NCBI RefSeq assembly: GCF_910589235.1
Contig: NC_060956.1
Span: 9,450,499 to 9,514,498 of the forward strand
Length of the DNA stretch: 64,000 nt
From: Vespa crabro
Taxonomy: Eukaryota; Arthropoda; Insecta; Hymenoptera; Vespidae
Direction: 5' to 3'
A model generated the notes under the pieces. The model was given only the letters and a program-made list of their open reading frames with translations. It had not been told where the DNA came from and searched no databases. Position numbers and translations under genes: made by a program. Position 1 is the stretch's first letter. The number at the start of each line of letters is the position of its first letter. Shown piece by piece: positions 24,617 through 37,336 of the stretch.

Positions 24617-25159
24617 CGTCACGCACATTTTCTCTTTCTTCCATTTCTCAACGAAAGTTGCGTTGTCCCAACGGTAACGAAATTGTTTCTAACAACGACG
24701 AGAAATAATACGCGTCGGAATTTCTAGAACCGTTTCAACGGATTATTCAAATTATTTATCGATTTTGCTCCTACCTCTTCTCATTTCTTTATACGAAAAG
24801 AGAAAGATAGAAGGAAAAGAACGATATTTTATTTCGCAAACGTGCAGTTACTTTCTTTTAATTTGAAAGCTTTCCGTATTACGAGAAACTAAGTACATCC
24901 TAATGTTACGAAATTGGTACAAGAGTGCATACTGTTTTCTTCTATTGTTAATCGATATTCAACGAATATATTTCTATCCGTAAACATATCCCATTGAGTA
25001 TTCAACTTATGATAGAAAATAATAGAAAAAAAAAGAAAAAGAGAGAAAACAAAAAGAAGAAGAAGAAAAAGGGAACGGTAGTTGATAAGTACTTCGAAGA
25101 GTAGATATTCTTTGACCGTTGTAAAATGTAACACGATAATAATCTATTTCACTTCGTTC

Positions 25160-25192
<33 letters not shown>

Positions 25193-25290
25193 AATATATA
25201 TTTATATATTTATATATTTATATAATATTTATATAATATATATATTTATATAATATATTTATATATTTATATAATATTTATATAAAAAAT
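25160..25290. repeat. (TA)n / TTTATATAA low-complexity tract
   Basis: TA run passing into repeated TTTATATAATAT units. Confidence 0.93.
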
Positions 25291-25821
25291 TAATACTTTT
25301 TTATATAATATCAAATCGGTTATTTTAATACGAAATATTTATAAGAAGAAAAATTATTAAAGTAAAAAATTAAATATATATATATATATCTATATTTGGT
25401 GATAATATTTCATTTGGTAATAATATATCGTAAATTAATCTGCGTCTATGGGTATTAAAATATTTTACCGAAATATATTATTTATTAATTTTTCTTAAAC
25501 AAACATTTCTTCTAATGTAAAATTTAAGGTAAAATACTAGATATTCCAGTAGCGTCTGATTGAAACGAGCAAGAGTTAATTAGTTTCCAAGGGTAGGATT
25601 CACCCCTACTAGGATAATTTGTTCGCAATTATCGGATTTTTAAGTGTGCGGACCTTCGAGAAAGAGAGAAAGAGAGAGAAGCGAAAAGTTTAAAGCTCTT
25701 GGTTCATTCGACGCGTAAAAGCGAACCATTCTTGGAGGCAGTGTCGTCCTTGTAAGATCATTATGTATACGAAAATAGTCGGGAAGAGTGCTTCCGTAAG
25801 AAGAAAGAGCTAAAAAGAGAT

Positions 25822-25873
<52 letters not shown>
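25822..25873. repeat. (GA)n microsatellite
   Basis: Pure GA run of about 50 bp in a CpG-richer neighbourhood (25550-25960). Confidence 0.97.
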
Positions 25874-25875
<2 letters not shown>

Positions 25876-26689
25876 AAAAGAAAAGGCGAATGGTTGAGAT
25901 CCTATCTAAGGGTACTCTCCTTGAAAAGTACTTCGAAAGGAGCATGAGGTAGCTTGTAATAGTCGTGACGTTAACAAATCGACAAAGAATGCCACCGACT
26001 TAAACGGCCAACTATTTTAGTTTACAAAAAAGTTTAAAAAATCGCTAAATCGATTGATTCTGCATTTAGTTGACACTTTGAATGTCGTTACCACCCAATG
26101 ATCTAAACGTTCGATTTAACAGAATTTCGATTTAGCAAGTACACTTTTTGATTAGATCGCAAGTCTAATATAAAAAGAATGAAGAATAATCGTTTTCTAT
26201 TTTTTATCTATAAAATGTTATTAGATAAACGTATCGATTAATTCATTTCTTATTTAAATATAATAATGTTAAGTATCAAAGTAATTCTAGTTTTTAATAT
26301 TACAATTTAAGAACAGAATTATTGATCTTCAATTGGTCAAAATACACGAATGCTCCTAATAATATATTTTTATAGAATGAAGTATGAATTAGGATACAGT
26401 ATGAATCTGTTAGTCACTAAATTGTCTCGCCAATTATTTTCGTTAAAGATCCATAAGTAGCAATTTATTTACTAAATACGATTTTTATTAATATGCAAAA
26501 AAGATTACAAGTACCCAAAGAAAAGATAAAAAGCTGATGTTGACCTTTACAAACTTGAAAAGGTCTTGGGTAAAAAAAATTTTTTACATGCCCTTTATAT
26601 CTGATTGAGAGTCCTGCAAATTTCTCTAATTAAATTATCTCGTAACTTCAACCAACTGCGAGATATTTCTCGGACTTATTAACGGACAC
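25874..26689. other. gene-free stretch with a possible MITE relic
   Basis: No gene was seen. The segment at about 26345-26430 resembles, at roughly 70 percent by eye, parts of 50445-50510 and the complement of 59300-59380. Words of the type GAAGTATGAATTAGGATACAG recur. This suggests an old interspersed repeat. Confidence 0.35.
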
Positions 26690-26693
26690 CATA

Positions 26694-26738
<45 letters not shown>
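26690..26738. repeat. (TA)n microsatellite
   Basis: TA run of about 45 bp. Confidence 0.97.
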
Positions 26739-26741
<3 letters not shown>

Positions 26742-28365
26742 GTCTACGAACGAAATTCGTTCTCTTCGTTCTTTCTTGACATTTTAAATTATAACGTCGA
26801 ACAGTTCTTGTAAAGGTAGAAAAAGAATCCATAAAAATGACTTATTTTCCGGACTGAAGCACCCAACTTTCTCTTCTTTTGATCCAGCCTTCCTCTTTGC
26901 TTCTCTTTTTACACCTCATTCGTAAAAGTAAACACGAGTAAAACGACGTTACACGTTAGCAGCTTCGAGAGCCCCGGTCACGCTAATTAATTTCATCTCT
27001 CCGATTTTTCCCTACGAAACACTAGTCCTTTCTTCCCTCTTCCTACTTTTCTTTCTCTTTTTTCTCTCTCTTTTTTTTTCAAGCAATTACGGGAAGCAAG
27101 TACGGATGGAAAGTTCAAAGGGCTCGGAAGCCGAGTAACGACTCGACTTTGTTTGCCTTTCCACTCGAGGTTTAATCTTACAGTGAGAAAGAAATCTGAT
27201 CTCGAATCTCCGTGCGTAATTTTTTTTTTTCGAGCGACAGTATCGATCGTGAAAAACGTTAGGTCTAATGAGTTATTCTCATAAAAGGGTAAACCCAATT
27301 AAAAACGGGGGCTCATCTCTCTCACTCTCTCTTTCTCTCTGTCTCTTTGTCTCTCTCTCTCTCTGTCTCTTTGTCTTACTAATCTACGTTGTTTGCTCGT
27401 TCCATTACTTTAATATATCACGTAGATATTTTTTCATCTTGTTGAACATTCGCCCGATTTTCATTCGTAATTAACCATTTGAATCATATAGACAGAAACA
27501 TTCCTGGGCGAGTCGATCTGAAGTTCAAATATAAATGAACGAATGAGAATCCTTCGTTGAATCTTACGTTTCTTGTCTGCTTGTTACAAGTTTGAACTCC
27601 TTAGACGTGCCTTCTACAAACTCTCGTCTAATTATGTACTCTAAATTAACGTTTTCTCTGACAGGACACGAAGGCCGAAACCGAGCTTACTCTATCGTCA
27701 AACTTTCACCATCGTCTAATTGTAAGACAAGTAATTTAATCGAACGCAAGTTCTTCGAATTACCTTTCTCTATAATTCCGACGACTCAGTTTAAAATCGA
27801 TAAGATATTTGATTTAATCGTCAAAATTTTGGTTTATATGAATAATATGAAATTAACGTTATAATAAACAATTTTCATATAATAAATAATTATTTAATGT
27901 AAATAATAAACAAACGTACCGTTGAAATATTTAAGATTGAAACACACCTATGTTTAGATTTCTCAGAGAATTAATTTGATTTACTTCATAAATAATTTTC
28001 ACCGTGTTTTACAAAACTTTCGTATAAATTAATTTAATTATTGAATTCCCAATAAAACCCACGAGAAATAATTAATAATTATCTCATTAAATAATTAAAA
28101 ACATTATAATTTATCTTATTAAGATTGGAAGACTTAGAAAAAAAAAGAAGAAAAGAAAAAAAAAACTCGAAGAACAGATAGAAAGATCTCGAAACTCTCG
28201 TAACGAGCTTAAACAATAAAAATACAAAATGTTCTATCGTTGACATTAACGTTTTATGAATTATAAGAAAATGTAATATCGTAGATAAACTCTGTAAGTG
28301 CATATAGCTATCGTTCGTTTCATCTTTTAACTCGGAGTTACAAAAGCGGTCTTGTAATCAACAGA
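26739..28365. other. gene-free stretch with CT tract
   Basis: Contains CT/GTCT repeats (27315-27377). The 90-codon plus frame 27592-27864 has no low-complexity run but also no motif that I recognise and no clear splice boundaries. I record it as unsupported. Confidence 0.45.
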
Positions 28366-28400
28366 GTGAAAGAGAAAAAGAGAAAGAAATAAAGAGACAA

Positions 28401-28443
<43 letters not shown>

Positions 28444-28468
28444 CAGAAAGAGAAAGAGAACGAGAAAG

Positions 28469-28509
<41 letters not shown>

Positions 28510-28510
28510 A
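28366..28510. repeat. (GA)n purine tract with GATA units
   Basis: GA units with AAAG and (GATA)n interruptions. It faces the complementary CT tract at 28935-29108 across about 420 bp of G+C-richer sequence. Together they create the overlapping Ser-Leu and Arg-Glu frames of up to 278 codons (28327-29194), none of which is credible. Confidence 0.97.
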
Positions 28511-28831
28511 TGATGAAGCGAAAGGTGGCTGAAGCGAAGTGCTTGTGACTCGAAGACCGAAAGAGAAATAGAGAAATAGAGGGTATAAGGGCAGAGAGGG
28601 CGAGAAGGAAAGAGAGAGACAGAGAAAGAGAGAAGATAACATAGCACGAGAAGATAGAAATTTCGCATTTTGCTGCATGCCCGACACTCCCAGCATCCCT
28701 TGTGCTCTTATATCTAGTTGCGCTGTGTCGGAGTTTATAGAGATAGGCAAGGACGACGATGGTGCACTCATACATCGTGTCATTGTTGGCGCACGACAAT
28801 GGGCTACGCGAGAACGAACAATGTACGTTTG

Positions 28832-28858
28832 TCGCGTCAGGAAGAAGTCCTGACGCGA
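28832..28858. repeat. 11-bp perfect hairpin in a CpG-rich segment
   Basis: The arms TCGCGTCAGGA (28832-28842) and TCCTGACGCGA (28848-28858) are perfectly complementary around a five-base AGAAG spacer. It lies in the CpG-rich segment 28640-28930 between the two long GA/CT tracts. The loop is short for a microRNA precursor; a cruciform or protein-binding palindrome is an alternative. Confidence 0.8.
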
Positions 28859-28934
28859 ACGCGCGCAAGCTCGAGAAACACGGCCTGACACAACAAGGAT
28901 AACAATCCTGTGCAGTCTGCAAAGCTCCTTAGAT

Positions 28935-28998
28935 TCTCTCTCTCTCTCCCTTTCTCTCTCTCTCTCTCTCCCTCTCTCTCTCTCCCTTTCTCTCTCTC

Positions 28999-29045
<47 letters not shown>

Positions 29046-29108
29046 TTCTCTCTCAATCTCCCTCTCTCTCTTTCTCTCTCAATCTCCCTCTCTCTCATTC
29101 TCTTCCTC
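28935..29108. repeat. (CT)n pyrimidine tract
   Basis: About 175 bp of CT units with CCCT and TTTC steps. Two copies of a CAATCTCCCTCTCTCT unit lie near the end. Confidence 0.97.
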
Positions 29109-30565
29109 CACAATATGTGTGACGTATACATGTATACATATATGTATATATACATAACGTACACACGTACGTATGTACGTACATATATATGCACTTATTC
29201 GTAGCATCCATGTAATGCGGACGTGTCTCAACCCGTATTTACGTTCGCTGAAAAAAGAGCGTAGATAATAGGCTTAAAAAAAACACTCGAGGCCGGAGAG
29301 GCAATCCTTTTCTCTCTTTTCACCCTTCCTCTATACGAGTCCAGGGCTAGCAGTAGTATTTACTATTGTGAAAGTAGCTTGTCAGGGATCAAAAGACGAC
29401 GTCTCATGAATCATATTGTTTCTTCTAACGTTTATCCGCGAAACACACGAATTTATCATTTTTATCGATAATCCCTGGACCCTGTCCGCCGTGTTTTCCT
29501 ATCCCTTTTTCTATGGAGAGTGCGCAGCGTGAAAGTGTTTTCTTTTTCCCCTTTATTTCTTTATTTTCTTCTTTTTTCGTATACTAAAACTGTCCCAAGA
29601 GTCACATGTCAGGTGTAATTCTATCGTACGAATTATCTCAGTTTCAAGATGAAATTTTTCTATCATAATTTCTTTTTCTTTTTGTTTCTTTCTTTCTTTG
29701 AAAATAAATATCCGCGATTGAAATGAAAATGATCAGTTATATCAGATATTAAATTAAATATTAATTAAAGAAAAGGAAGAAATTTTCTCGAAGATTTTTC
29801 AAATGATTTTATAATTTTTATATCATTGGATTTAGAATTTAAATATAAAAATTGTCGGACGTATATGAAAAATGAGAGAAATATCTGGCGTCTAAATCTA
29901 ACGACAGGTTTTATAATTAACGATCGACCCTTCTATTTCCCAGCAGACGCGTTCATGGTATCTTTAAATTGCACGGCGCATCTCCTGTCATCACGAAGAA
30001 GAAGAGTTTTGTTAGTGTATTTCGATAATTATAATAACTTAGGCGTCGCGAGGACGATTTAATTGGAAGATTTAATTAGTTTCTTACGATTGAAACGTGA
30101 CGTTTAAAACGAAAATCTCTCGACGATTAAAAAATGTCTCACAGAATTTAACCACAGAGAAAGAGAGAGAGAGAGAGAAAAGGGATTTTCTTATCACATG
30201 CATAGATATGAGTATGCGTACGCTCACTTTGTTTGTTCACGCGTGTCTAAGTAAGTACTTATGTATGTTATGTGCGCGCGAAATAATGTTTAACGAGCAC
30301 AGGATACATGATATGTGTGTACATCACGTCGGTTATAACTCTCGCAAAGCTTCATCTCCAACGAAATAAAATATTCCAAGGGGATTACTTTATGTATGGT
30401 CAAAGGTAACTGACCATAATAAATGTTGAGACCGATCCTTTCCTTTTGCAAATTCATCTTCTTTGTATTTTTCCATCATGTTATTATCTCTTTTTTTTTC
30501 TCCAATTAAGGTAGGACTTCACTTAAATAATTTTCTAATTGAATTAAATAAAGATGGTTTTCTGA
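29109..30565. other. gene-free stretch
   Basis: A GTAC-rich alternating run lies at about 29126-29190 and a CpG-richer patch at 29200-29540. The 78- and 90-codon plus frames (29826-30062 and 30097-30369) show no recognisable domain. Confidence 0.45.
30366..30437. repeat. duplicated motif, copy 1
   Basis: Begins with ATAAAATATTCCAA then GGGGATTACTT and ends with GAGACCGATC. It matches copy 2 at 31278-31343: 24 of 25 bases at the start, then a looser middle and a matching ACCGATC end. Origin unknown. Confidence 0.6.
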
Positions 30566-30568
30566 AAA

Positions 30569-30601
<33 letters not shown>

Positions 30602-30603
30602 AG
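30566..30603. repeat. (GA)n microsatellite
   Basis: GA run of about 35 bp lying between the two copies of the duplicated motif. Confidence 0.95.
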
Positions 30604-32898
30604 GTAAATATCATCAGGAAAAAGCTTCCCAACTAGTCATAAAAGATTCCATACACAAAACGAATTAGCGTGACTATTTTTTAACGTTGTCGTCATCACG
30701 AGAGAAATACGTAGATAGTAGATACATGTAGTATTTATAAATCGTCGAATTTGTCCAATTGTTTTTACTCTTTATTAAAATTTATTTCACGTACACGTTC
30801 ATTCATTCTCGTTAATTGAGATCGTTTGTTTCACTTGACTATTCATTAAATTTGTTACTTATAAAATTCACTTTTTATTATGTCATACGAAAAATATAAC
30901 TTTGTTCTAGTTGGATAAAAATAAAATTTAATTCTTCGCACGTCCTATGGATCTATAGATACACAATGATATTTCACTGTGCTATATAAGTTTACATCTT
31001 TTTTTTGTTTGAATATCGCGCGAAAATTAAGGTTGTGAAAAATCATTTACATTAATAAAAATCGTAAATATTTGTCTATTAACCACACGGGCAAAAAGTG
31101 AATGTAACATTTTGATCTGTTTATTTGTTTAAATATATATATATGTATATGTTTAGAAAGAAGATTTTAAAACAAAACGATCGATTCAGACGGTAAAATG
31201 GACATGGGTAAAAAATAAGTCGTTCTATGACCAATAACAAATTACACTCTCGTATGTACCTATACGAATGGTCACCTATAAAATATTCCAAAGGGATTAC
31301 TTCTCTTTGCTATAACTTGCCGTAACAAACGTCGAAACCGATCGACGCAGTCGAGAAAATATATCGTTTCATGGTTACTTTATTGCGAAACGTTTTTCTT
31401 TTCAAATCGCACTTTCCAAATGGCTATACCTTCGAAAATCCAGGGAAAAGTATAGGGATCTCCCAGACTTCGATAACAAATCGACTTTCATAGTGATGGT
31501 ATTGCTATTTTCTATAATTTCTCATTACGAATTGAATGATAAAAATGCATTGAAAAATTTTTTATTGAAAATGAATTTAAAGAAAGAAAAGAGAAATATT
31601 TGAAACAATCGTTAAATATGAATTTATTGTCAACTTATTATTACGATGAAAATCATAATCGATAATACATTTGAGATTTAACAAAATTATTTTAACAAAA
31701 TTGTACAAAGTTATAAAATTTTCTATAAAAATTTTCTACGAACGACAAACCGTGAACGTTTATATATTCGACGATCGATCACAGCAAGATTCAAGATTAC
31801 GCTTATGTAATAATTAACAGAAGGATCGATAGAGAGAAGCTCACGATGCAGAACACGAATTTGTCACTCTGTTCCGGAACAGCAAACAAACTGGTTATCC
31901 AGAAACGATCCTGTGACTTATAACCAAACAGGTTAAGATCACGTATTGCAAACCTCAATGATCTGAAGGTTTCGTGGGTTACTCAAAGCGATAGAATCGT
32001 GTGAGCAAACGGCTGCATGCAATAGCACTTAGGATATCGCATTTTCGTAGTTTTCTCTAAACAAAATCGTCAAACATTGTTTTTACACAAAATATACGAT
32101 TCGCTGTTACGTGGTAAGTAAAGTATATATGTAATATTGAAAAAAAAAATCAAAAGATATATTACATTAAATTATCAAATATTTTATTTTAGGAAGCAGA
32201 AGACTTATTAAATAATATTTCCTAAACTAAATGATTAATAATTAATAGATATTGGAATAATAAAGAAATTAAAGAATAGTGGATACCATTTAATCCTTAA
32301 ATGTGTGATTTTTTGATTTATTCTAAATTTTTTTTAAGGAAAACATGTTACACCACCAATTAAACTCAATTATTATCAAATTTATTATTAAGGTTAAAAT
32401 AGAAATAATAAAGAAAATTACATTATCGTCATTTCATTATCTTTGAATTTATTGAAAAACTGAATGGTTAATTTTCTTTTTTATTTTCAAAAACTAATTA
32501 TTTAATTAAAAAAAAAATCCTACGTGCGAGACTCAAGATAAATTTATATTAAACATTTTTGTTGAAGTTTAAACTTTTTTTTCGGAGAAAAAATCATTGA
32601 ATGTATGTGTTTAAACCCGTTTAGAAAAACAATTTTAAGAAAAACGTGTTTAAAGTTAAAAAATTTAACACCAAAATGCAAATGACCGCATGCGATTTCA
32701 CGATCAGCAATATAACTCGCTTAATAATTCATAATTTAGAAAGAGATTTTTCGAATCTTGAATATCAAGAGAATGCTAAGAAGAAAAGAATTCGTTTGTA
32801 GTAATTTAAAAAGCAAATTGTTGACGATTCTTATGGAGTTAACAAGAAGATGCATATATAAAAAAGTAAAGCACAAAGTGAAAATAAATAAAAAAAAA
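30604..32898. other. gene-free AT-rich stretch
   Basis: Apart from the second motif copy (31278-31343) I see no gene, RNA or mobile element. A less AT-rich patch lies at about 31740-32060. Confidence 0.5.
31278..31343. repeat. duplicated motif, copy 2
   Basis: Same orientation as copy 1, about 910 bp away. Shared words are ATAAAATATTCCAA, GGGATTACTT and ACCGATC. Confidence 0.6.
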
Positions 32899-33067
32899 GA
32901 TGATGATAATGATAATGATAATGATAATGATAATGATAAAGATAATAATAATGATGATAATGATGATGATGATGATGATGACAATAATAAAAAATATCAA
33001 GAAAAAGAAAAAGAATAAGAAGAAGAAGAAGAGAAAGAAAAAGAAGAAGAAGAGGAAGAAAAAGAAA
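32899..33067. repeat. (GATAAT)n/(GAT)n then (GAA)n microsatellites
   Basis: Regular GATAAT units (32899-32940), then GAT units, then GAA/GAAA-rich purines to 33067. The Asp/Asn/Lys-rich plus frames at 32758-33109 and the poly-Ser minus frame at 32984-32736 come from this tract. Confidence 0.95.
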
Positions 33068-33483
33068 TCAATCGACTTACGTGTTTATTTTAAATATAAA
33101 CATTTTTAATGTTTTTCATTATTATTATACATTTCACACGTTTATAATGTTAATTACATTATAACTATAAAGTTAATTACATTATAACTATATTCAATTA
33201 AACTATATTAAATTATATATAAATAAGTATAGTTTCATTAAGTAAACAAATTTTTAACAATATTAAATATAAAATAATTATCCTTGACAAACTAAGTGAA
33301 AAAAATCATCTCGAAGATGATATATATTTTTCGTCCAAGTGGAAACGATCTTGATTTGAGAAAAAGTAGTATCGCATGTCCTTTACAAGAGAAGGACAAA
33401 GTTCATATGCTTTTTATTAAAACAAGAATTCCCCGTAGTACGCGTGACCCATATTAAATATTTAACACTTTTGTTTTAATATA

Positions 33484-33650
33484 AAAAAGAAAGGAAGAAA
33501 GAAACAAAGAAAGAAAGGAAGGAAGGAAGGAAGAAAGAAAGAATGGAAGAAAAGGAAGGAAAGAAAAGGAAGGGAAGAAAGGAGGAGAAAAAGAAAAAGG
33601 AATAAAAGGAAAGAGAAGAGAAGAAAGGAAGAAGGAAAGAAAGGATCGAT
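33484..33650. repeat. (GGAA)n/(GAAA)n purine tract
   Basis: About 165 bp of almost pure purine on the plus strand. It creates the Phe/Ser-rich minus frames at 33462-33824. Confidence 0.95.
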
Positions 33651-33829
33651 CTGAAAAGGAACGTTCTGATTCGACGACACACTATGTACAGAATCGTGCA
33701 CACCGTACTGCCCGAGAGAATACTTTATCGTGCATGAATAATGTATCATCCGGCGCTGATAGCGAGGCCCAACATTTAGGCAGCCTGGACCAATATTGAT
33801 ACACGCTCTCGACGAGTTCACCATCCCAC

Positions 33830-33831
<2 letters not shown>

Positions 33832-33884
<53 letters not shown>

Positions 33885-33949
33885 TCTTCATTCCCTTCTC
33901 TTTCGTATTCGCACGTACATACGTACAGTACGTAACATACGAAGCGAAT

Positions 33950-33995
<46 letters not shown>

Positions 33996-34034
33996 TCTCT
34001 CTCTCTCACTCTCATTCATTCTCTCTCTCTCTCT
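33832..34034. repeat. two (CT)n microsatellites
   Basis: CT runs at 33832-33890 and 33952-34034 are separated by about 60 bp that includes ACGTAC words. All frames crossing them are artefacts. Confidence 0.96.
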
Positions 34035-35125
34035 GGAGAAAGCCAAGTAACACAAACGCGTTTCTGTGTTTGCATAGGGTCGCCATATAACATTCTCACG
34101 GTTCGATAAACAAATGGCAGCCATCGAACTGTCCGTTCGATTCGACGATCGTTAATACTTCCAAATGGATCAGCTGCAATTTTTGTTATTCCTGTGGGAA
34201 CCATCAATATATATACGTATATATATTCTTTTTTTTTCCTTTTTTTTTTTTGTATTTTCCTACCCGTTATCTGTTATTTTGCGAATATCAAGACTGATCG
34301 ATGAGAATTTTTCATTTTAATGATAATTAAAAGGTAATATGACAGAATCGAGTGAATGATGTAAACGATCGTGATCTAACTGTTGAAACCATGATCCAAC
34401 TTAAGGGAACTTCAATGTCTTACATTGATATAGATGTTATAGTTGTTCTTCTTATATTAGAAGCGAAATAATTGAATTGTTATAGATTGATTCGTGTTGA
34501 TAAGTATGATAACGATTAAACGAGCTGTGTTACAGTAGTCCTTTACTGATAATGTCATGGATAAAAAAAAAAGAGAAGAAAAGAAAAAAAAATTGAACTA
34601 ATTATTTTGTATTATACAATCGATTAATAACTACGTGAAAATAATGAGGCCTGTTCATTCCTTCCTATCGAAACGATCGCGATGTTCGACGTCCTTTCCG
34701 AATAATTTCTCTATGAAATGCATAAGTTTAGAGATCAAACGTGTGCACGAAATTACTTCGACCTGATGTAAACGTAATTATCCGAAAAATGACATTTCGA
34801 AGGTAGAAATTGGTTTGATTTTCACGGACAAGCAATTTCACTGTACCACAGCGTACTACTCTTTACAAACGACACGATAACCGATATTTGCTTCATGCGC
34901 AGCAACGCAAACGGCGGTAATGCTGAGAGGTGTGATGCGTACTCGAGCGCATATATATAATTAGCGATAGCTAATTGCTATTTACGCACGAGCCTTGTCG
35001 AAATCCTGCTTACCGTGGATACCAAACGCAATTTCGAACGGTCGTCGCGTCGCCGTTTCATCGTTTCACCATTTTGCTGTTCCCTCGTTATCCACTTTCT
35101 CCCTTTCCTCTATTCCTATCATCTC
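34035..35125. other. less AT-rich stretch, no gene called
   Basis: The block 34060-34200 and the block 34640-35060 are less AT-rich and non-repetitive, as conserved noncoding DNA often is. A minus ATG at 35061 opens MKRRRDDRSKLRLVST up to a donor GTAAGC (last exon base 35014). It has no supporting context, so I do not call it as an exon. An inverted AATTAGC/GCTAATT pair lies at about 34959-34976. Confidence 0.4.
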
Positions 35126-35378
35126 TCTCTCTCTCTCCCTCCCTCTTTAACCCTCCCTCTCTCTCTCTCTTTCTCTCTCTTCATCTCTCATCACGTTCTT
35201 TTTCAGCCTACTTCTACTTCTCTACACTCATCAATTTTTCCTCCCTCGGGCTTAAGCCTCGTTTTGTTCGTTCTCGATATTCGATAATTAATTAATGGTA
35301 TTATATCGCACCCTTTATTCGAGTCTCTGTTGAAAAGGAACAAAGGAACTTGTCCTTTCTTCTCTTTCTATCTCGCTG

Positions 35379-35421
<43 letters not shown>

Positions 35422-35485
35422 CTCTCTCTAGCTCTTTCTCTCTCTTTCTTTCTTTTTTCTCTCTTTCTGTCTCTTTCTCTTTTCT
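35126..35485. repeat. (CT)n tracts with (ATCT)n
   Basis: CT-rich runs lie at 35126-35185 and 35361-35485. The latter includes five or six ATCT units near 35402-35424. Confidence 0.93.
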
Positions 35486-36800
35486 ACTTTACAGAGAACC
35501 ATCGACAAAGACTATTGGACATTTGATCATTCGTTACATTCTTCTTTTTTGATAGGTAACATTAATTTAATGTATGTTTTGGAGACGAATTAAGCTCATA
35601 AAGATTTTACATCGGAATTATAGAATAATTTATTTAATCGTAAAAAGATCCGATTAGATCTAATGTGAAAGTAGAAAGTATAATTTTCGATTTTGATATT
35701 ACACAATGATCCATAAGCCGTCGTATCATCTTACAGAAGTTATAAAACCTTGTTTATAAAATAATCTCGTAATGCACTACTCGAAAATAACCACACGATT
35801 AAATAACGTCTCGGTGAATAATATAACAGAATCGATCGGAGGAATAAATTATTATTACTCTCGACGAGCGAGAATAAAAGTTTGACGCCGCAAACTCGTT
35901 GTAGAATTCAGCACCATCGGCTTCATTAAAAGTTACATTTATTATCGAAAAGTCTTGGCGAAGGAAACGGCGAAAACTTTCATCCGGCATTTCAACCTTC
36001 TCAGTCCATCTCTTCCCTAATCTCGTAATCAAGAAGTGTAACAAAAAACTACGCGTAATTCGCAAATTTTTAATCGTTTTATTTGATTAAAAATTAACGA
36101 TCCTACGAACGTATGGATATACAGTTATTTAATTATTTTTTCGTTGAACTAAAAGAAAAACTAAAGAAAATTTTGTAGAAATAATCATAAGAAGGTAGAC
36201 ATCAGAAAGTGGTAATTCAAAAAAGAAAAGAAAGTAGGAAGATCTAGTTTGCATTTTCTCAGAATTTCAAATCTCGATAATATGTCCCTAAATTATTCAA
36301 AAAATCGAAATTCGAACTTTCAATGAAGTTGTAGCGGTGTTTTGTGAAACTTTGTGCAATTACTTATGAATGATCGTAATTCGAAACTACATTTTTCTAA
36401 TTGGCCGAATGCATATCTCAAAGTTAATGAATTTTTATTCAATTTTTATTTAAGAAATTTTTTCCAGAATATTTAAAACAACCTTATCTTCGCTTGCACG
36501 TAAAATATTTTTCATTACAAAATTTCTTCTTTTAAAGGAGTGTTAAAAGATTAATCATTCTTTCGTAATTATTCCCACTAAAACTACATCAAATATTTTA
36601 TTGCGACAATTTTTTTTTATTATCTTAAAAGCACGTACGTTTTAACGGTATAAGAAAATTTCTTTATAAACATTAATTCGTCCAAAAAGATTGACAAAAA
36701 TATCTTTTTTCTTTTTCTTTTTTCCGACATAGATAACAATTTTTATTCATCGTCGTGCTACGTTAAAAAGCATCGAAGAAAAGTCGGTCGCGTAGCGATC
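35486..36800. other. gene-free stretch
   Basis: An 88-codon minus frame (36065-35799) is not low in complexity but matches nothing I recognise, and its ends are not clear splice sites. The rest is AT-rich with short T runs. Confidence 0.45.
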
Positions 36801-37015
36801 AGCAATTTCTAATTAGAAGAAAATTCGACGTATGTATGTATGTCGAACCAACGATTGTTCTTCTAATTAGATTTGGGGCCTCACGTAGTCGCATTCTCAT
36901 TGGAGGCATCGAGGAGGTTGAGGCAATGGCGATCGACAACGATGCCAGTGGAGAAGGCTCGTATGAGATTTGTGATAGCTAATTAATTGGCACGCTAATT
37001 AGGAGAACGCGATTG
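36801..37015. promoter_or_regulatory. candidate enhancer with four TAATTA homeodomain sites
   Basis: TAATTA occurs at 36810-36815, 36864-36869, 36980-36985 (continuing as TAATTAATTGG) and 36996-37001. They flank about 110 bp of much less AT-rich, non-repetitive sequence (36871-36980). Two sites lie in a 14-bp perfect inverted repeat (36808-36821 with 36858-36871). The central block is open in several frames on both strands, including one ending GEGSYEICDS before a stop at about 36980, so a short exon cannot be excluded. Regulatory function is inferred from motif density and composition. Confidence 0.38.
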
Positions 37016-37193
37016 CGGTGCTTTTCTCCCCTCCCTCTCTTTCAACTCTGAAAATGTCGAACCCTCGATTCGGTTAATACCAAAATCATGGAAACACTAG
37101 TATCCTTCTCTGGTTAACAATTTCAAGTCTATTAATTGTTACTAAGTGCATTAATTAACATTCGTTCGAAATTGTCAAACGTTTCGACCGCGA

Positions 37194-37221
37194 ATAATAT
37201 ATATACATGTATATACACATA

Positions 37222-37266
<45 letters not shown>

Positions 37267-37292
37267 TATATACATACACATATATATACATT

Positions 37293-37335
<43 letters not shown>

Positions 37336-37336
37336 T
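37194..37336. repeat. (TA)n microsatellite
   Basis: About 140 bp of TA units with short ACATAC and CACACA interruptions. Confidence 0.97.

Noticed and set aside
25943..25965. TGAGGTAGCTTGTAATAG resembling the let-7 start
   Set aside because: It departs from let-7 after the seed and no complementary arm is nearby.
28327..29194. Open frames of 113 to 278 codons on the minus strand
   Set aside because: They consist mostly of Ser-Leu or Arg-Glu strings from the flanking (GA)n/(CT)n tracts. The unique part between the tracts shows no domain.
35014..35061. Minus-strand ATG frame MKRRRDDRSKLRLVST ending at a GTAAGC donor
   Set aside because: It has no promoter or partner exon, and GTAAGC/GTGAGT words are expected many times by chance in 64 kb.
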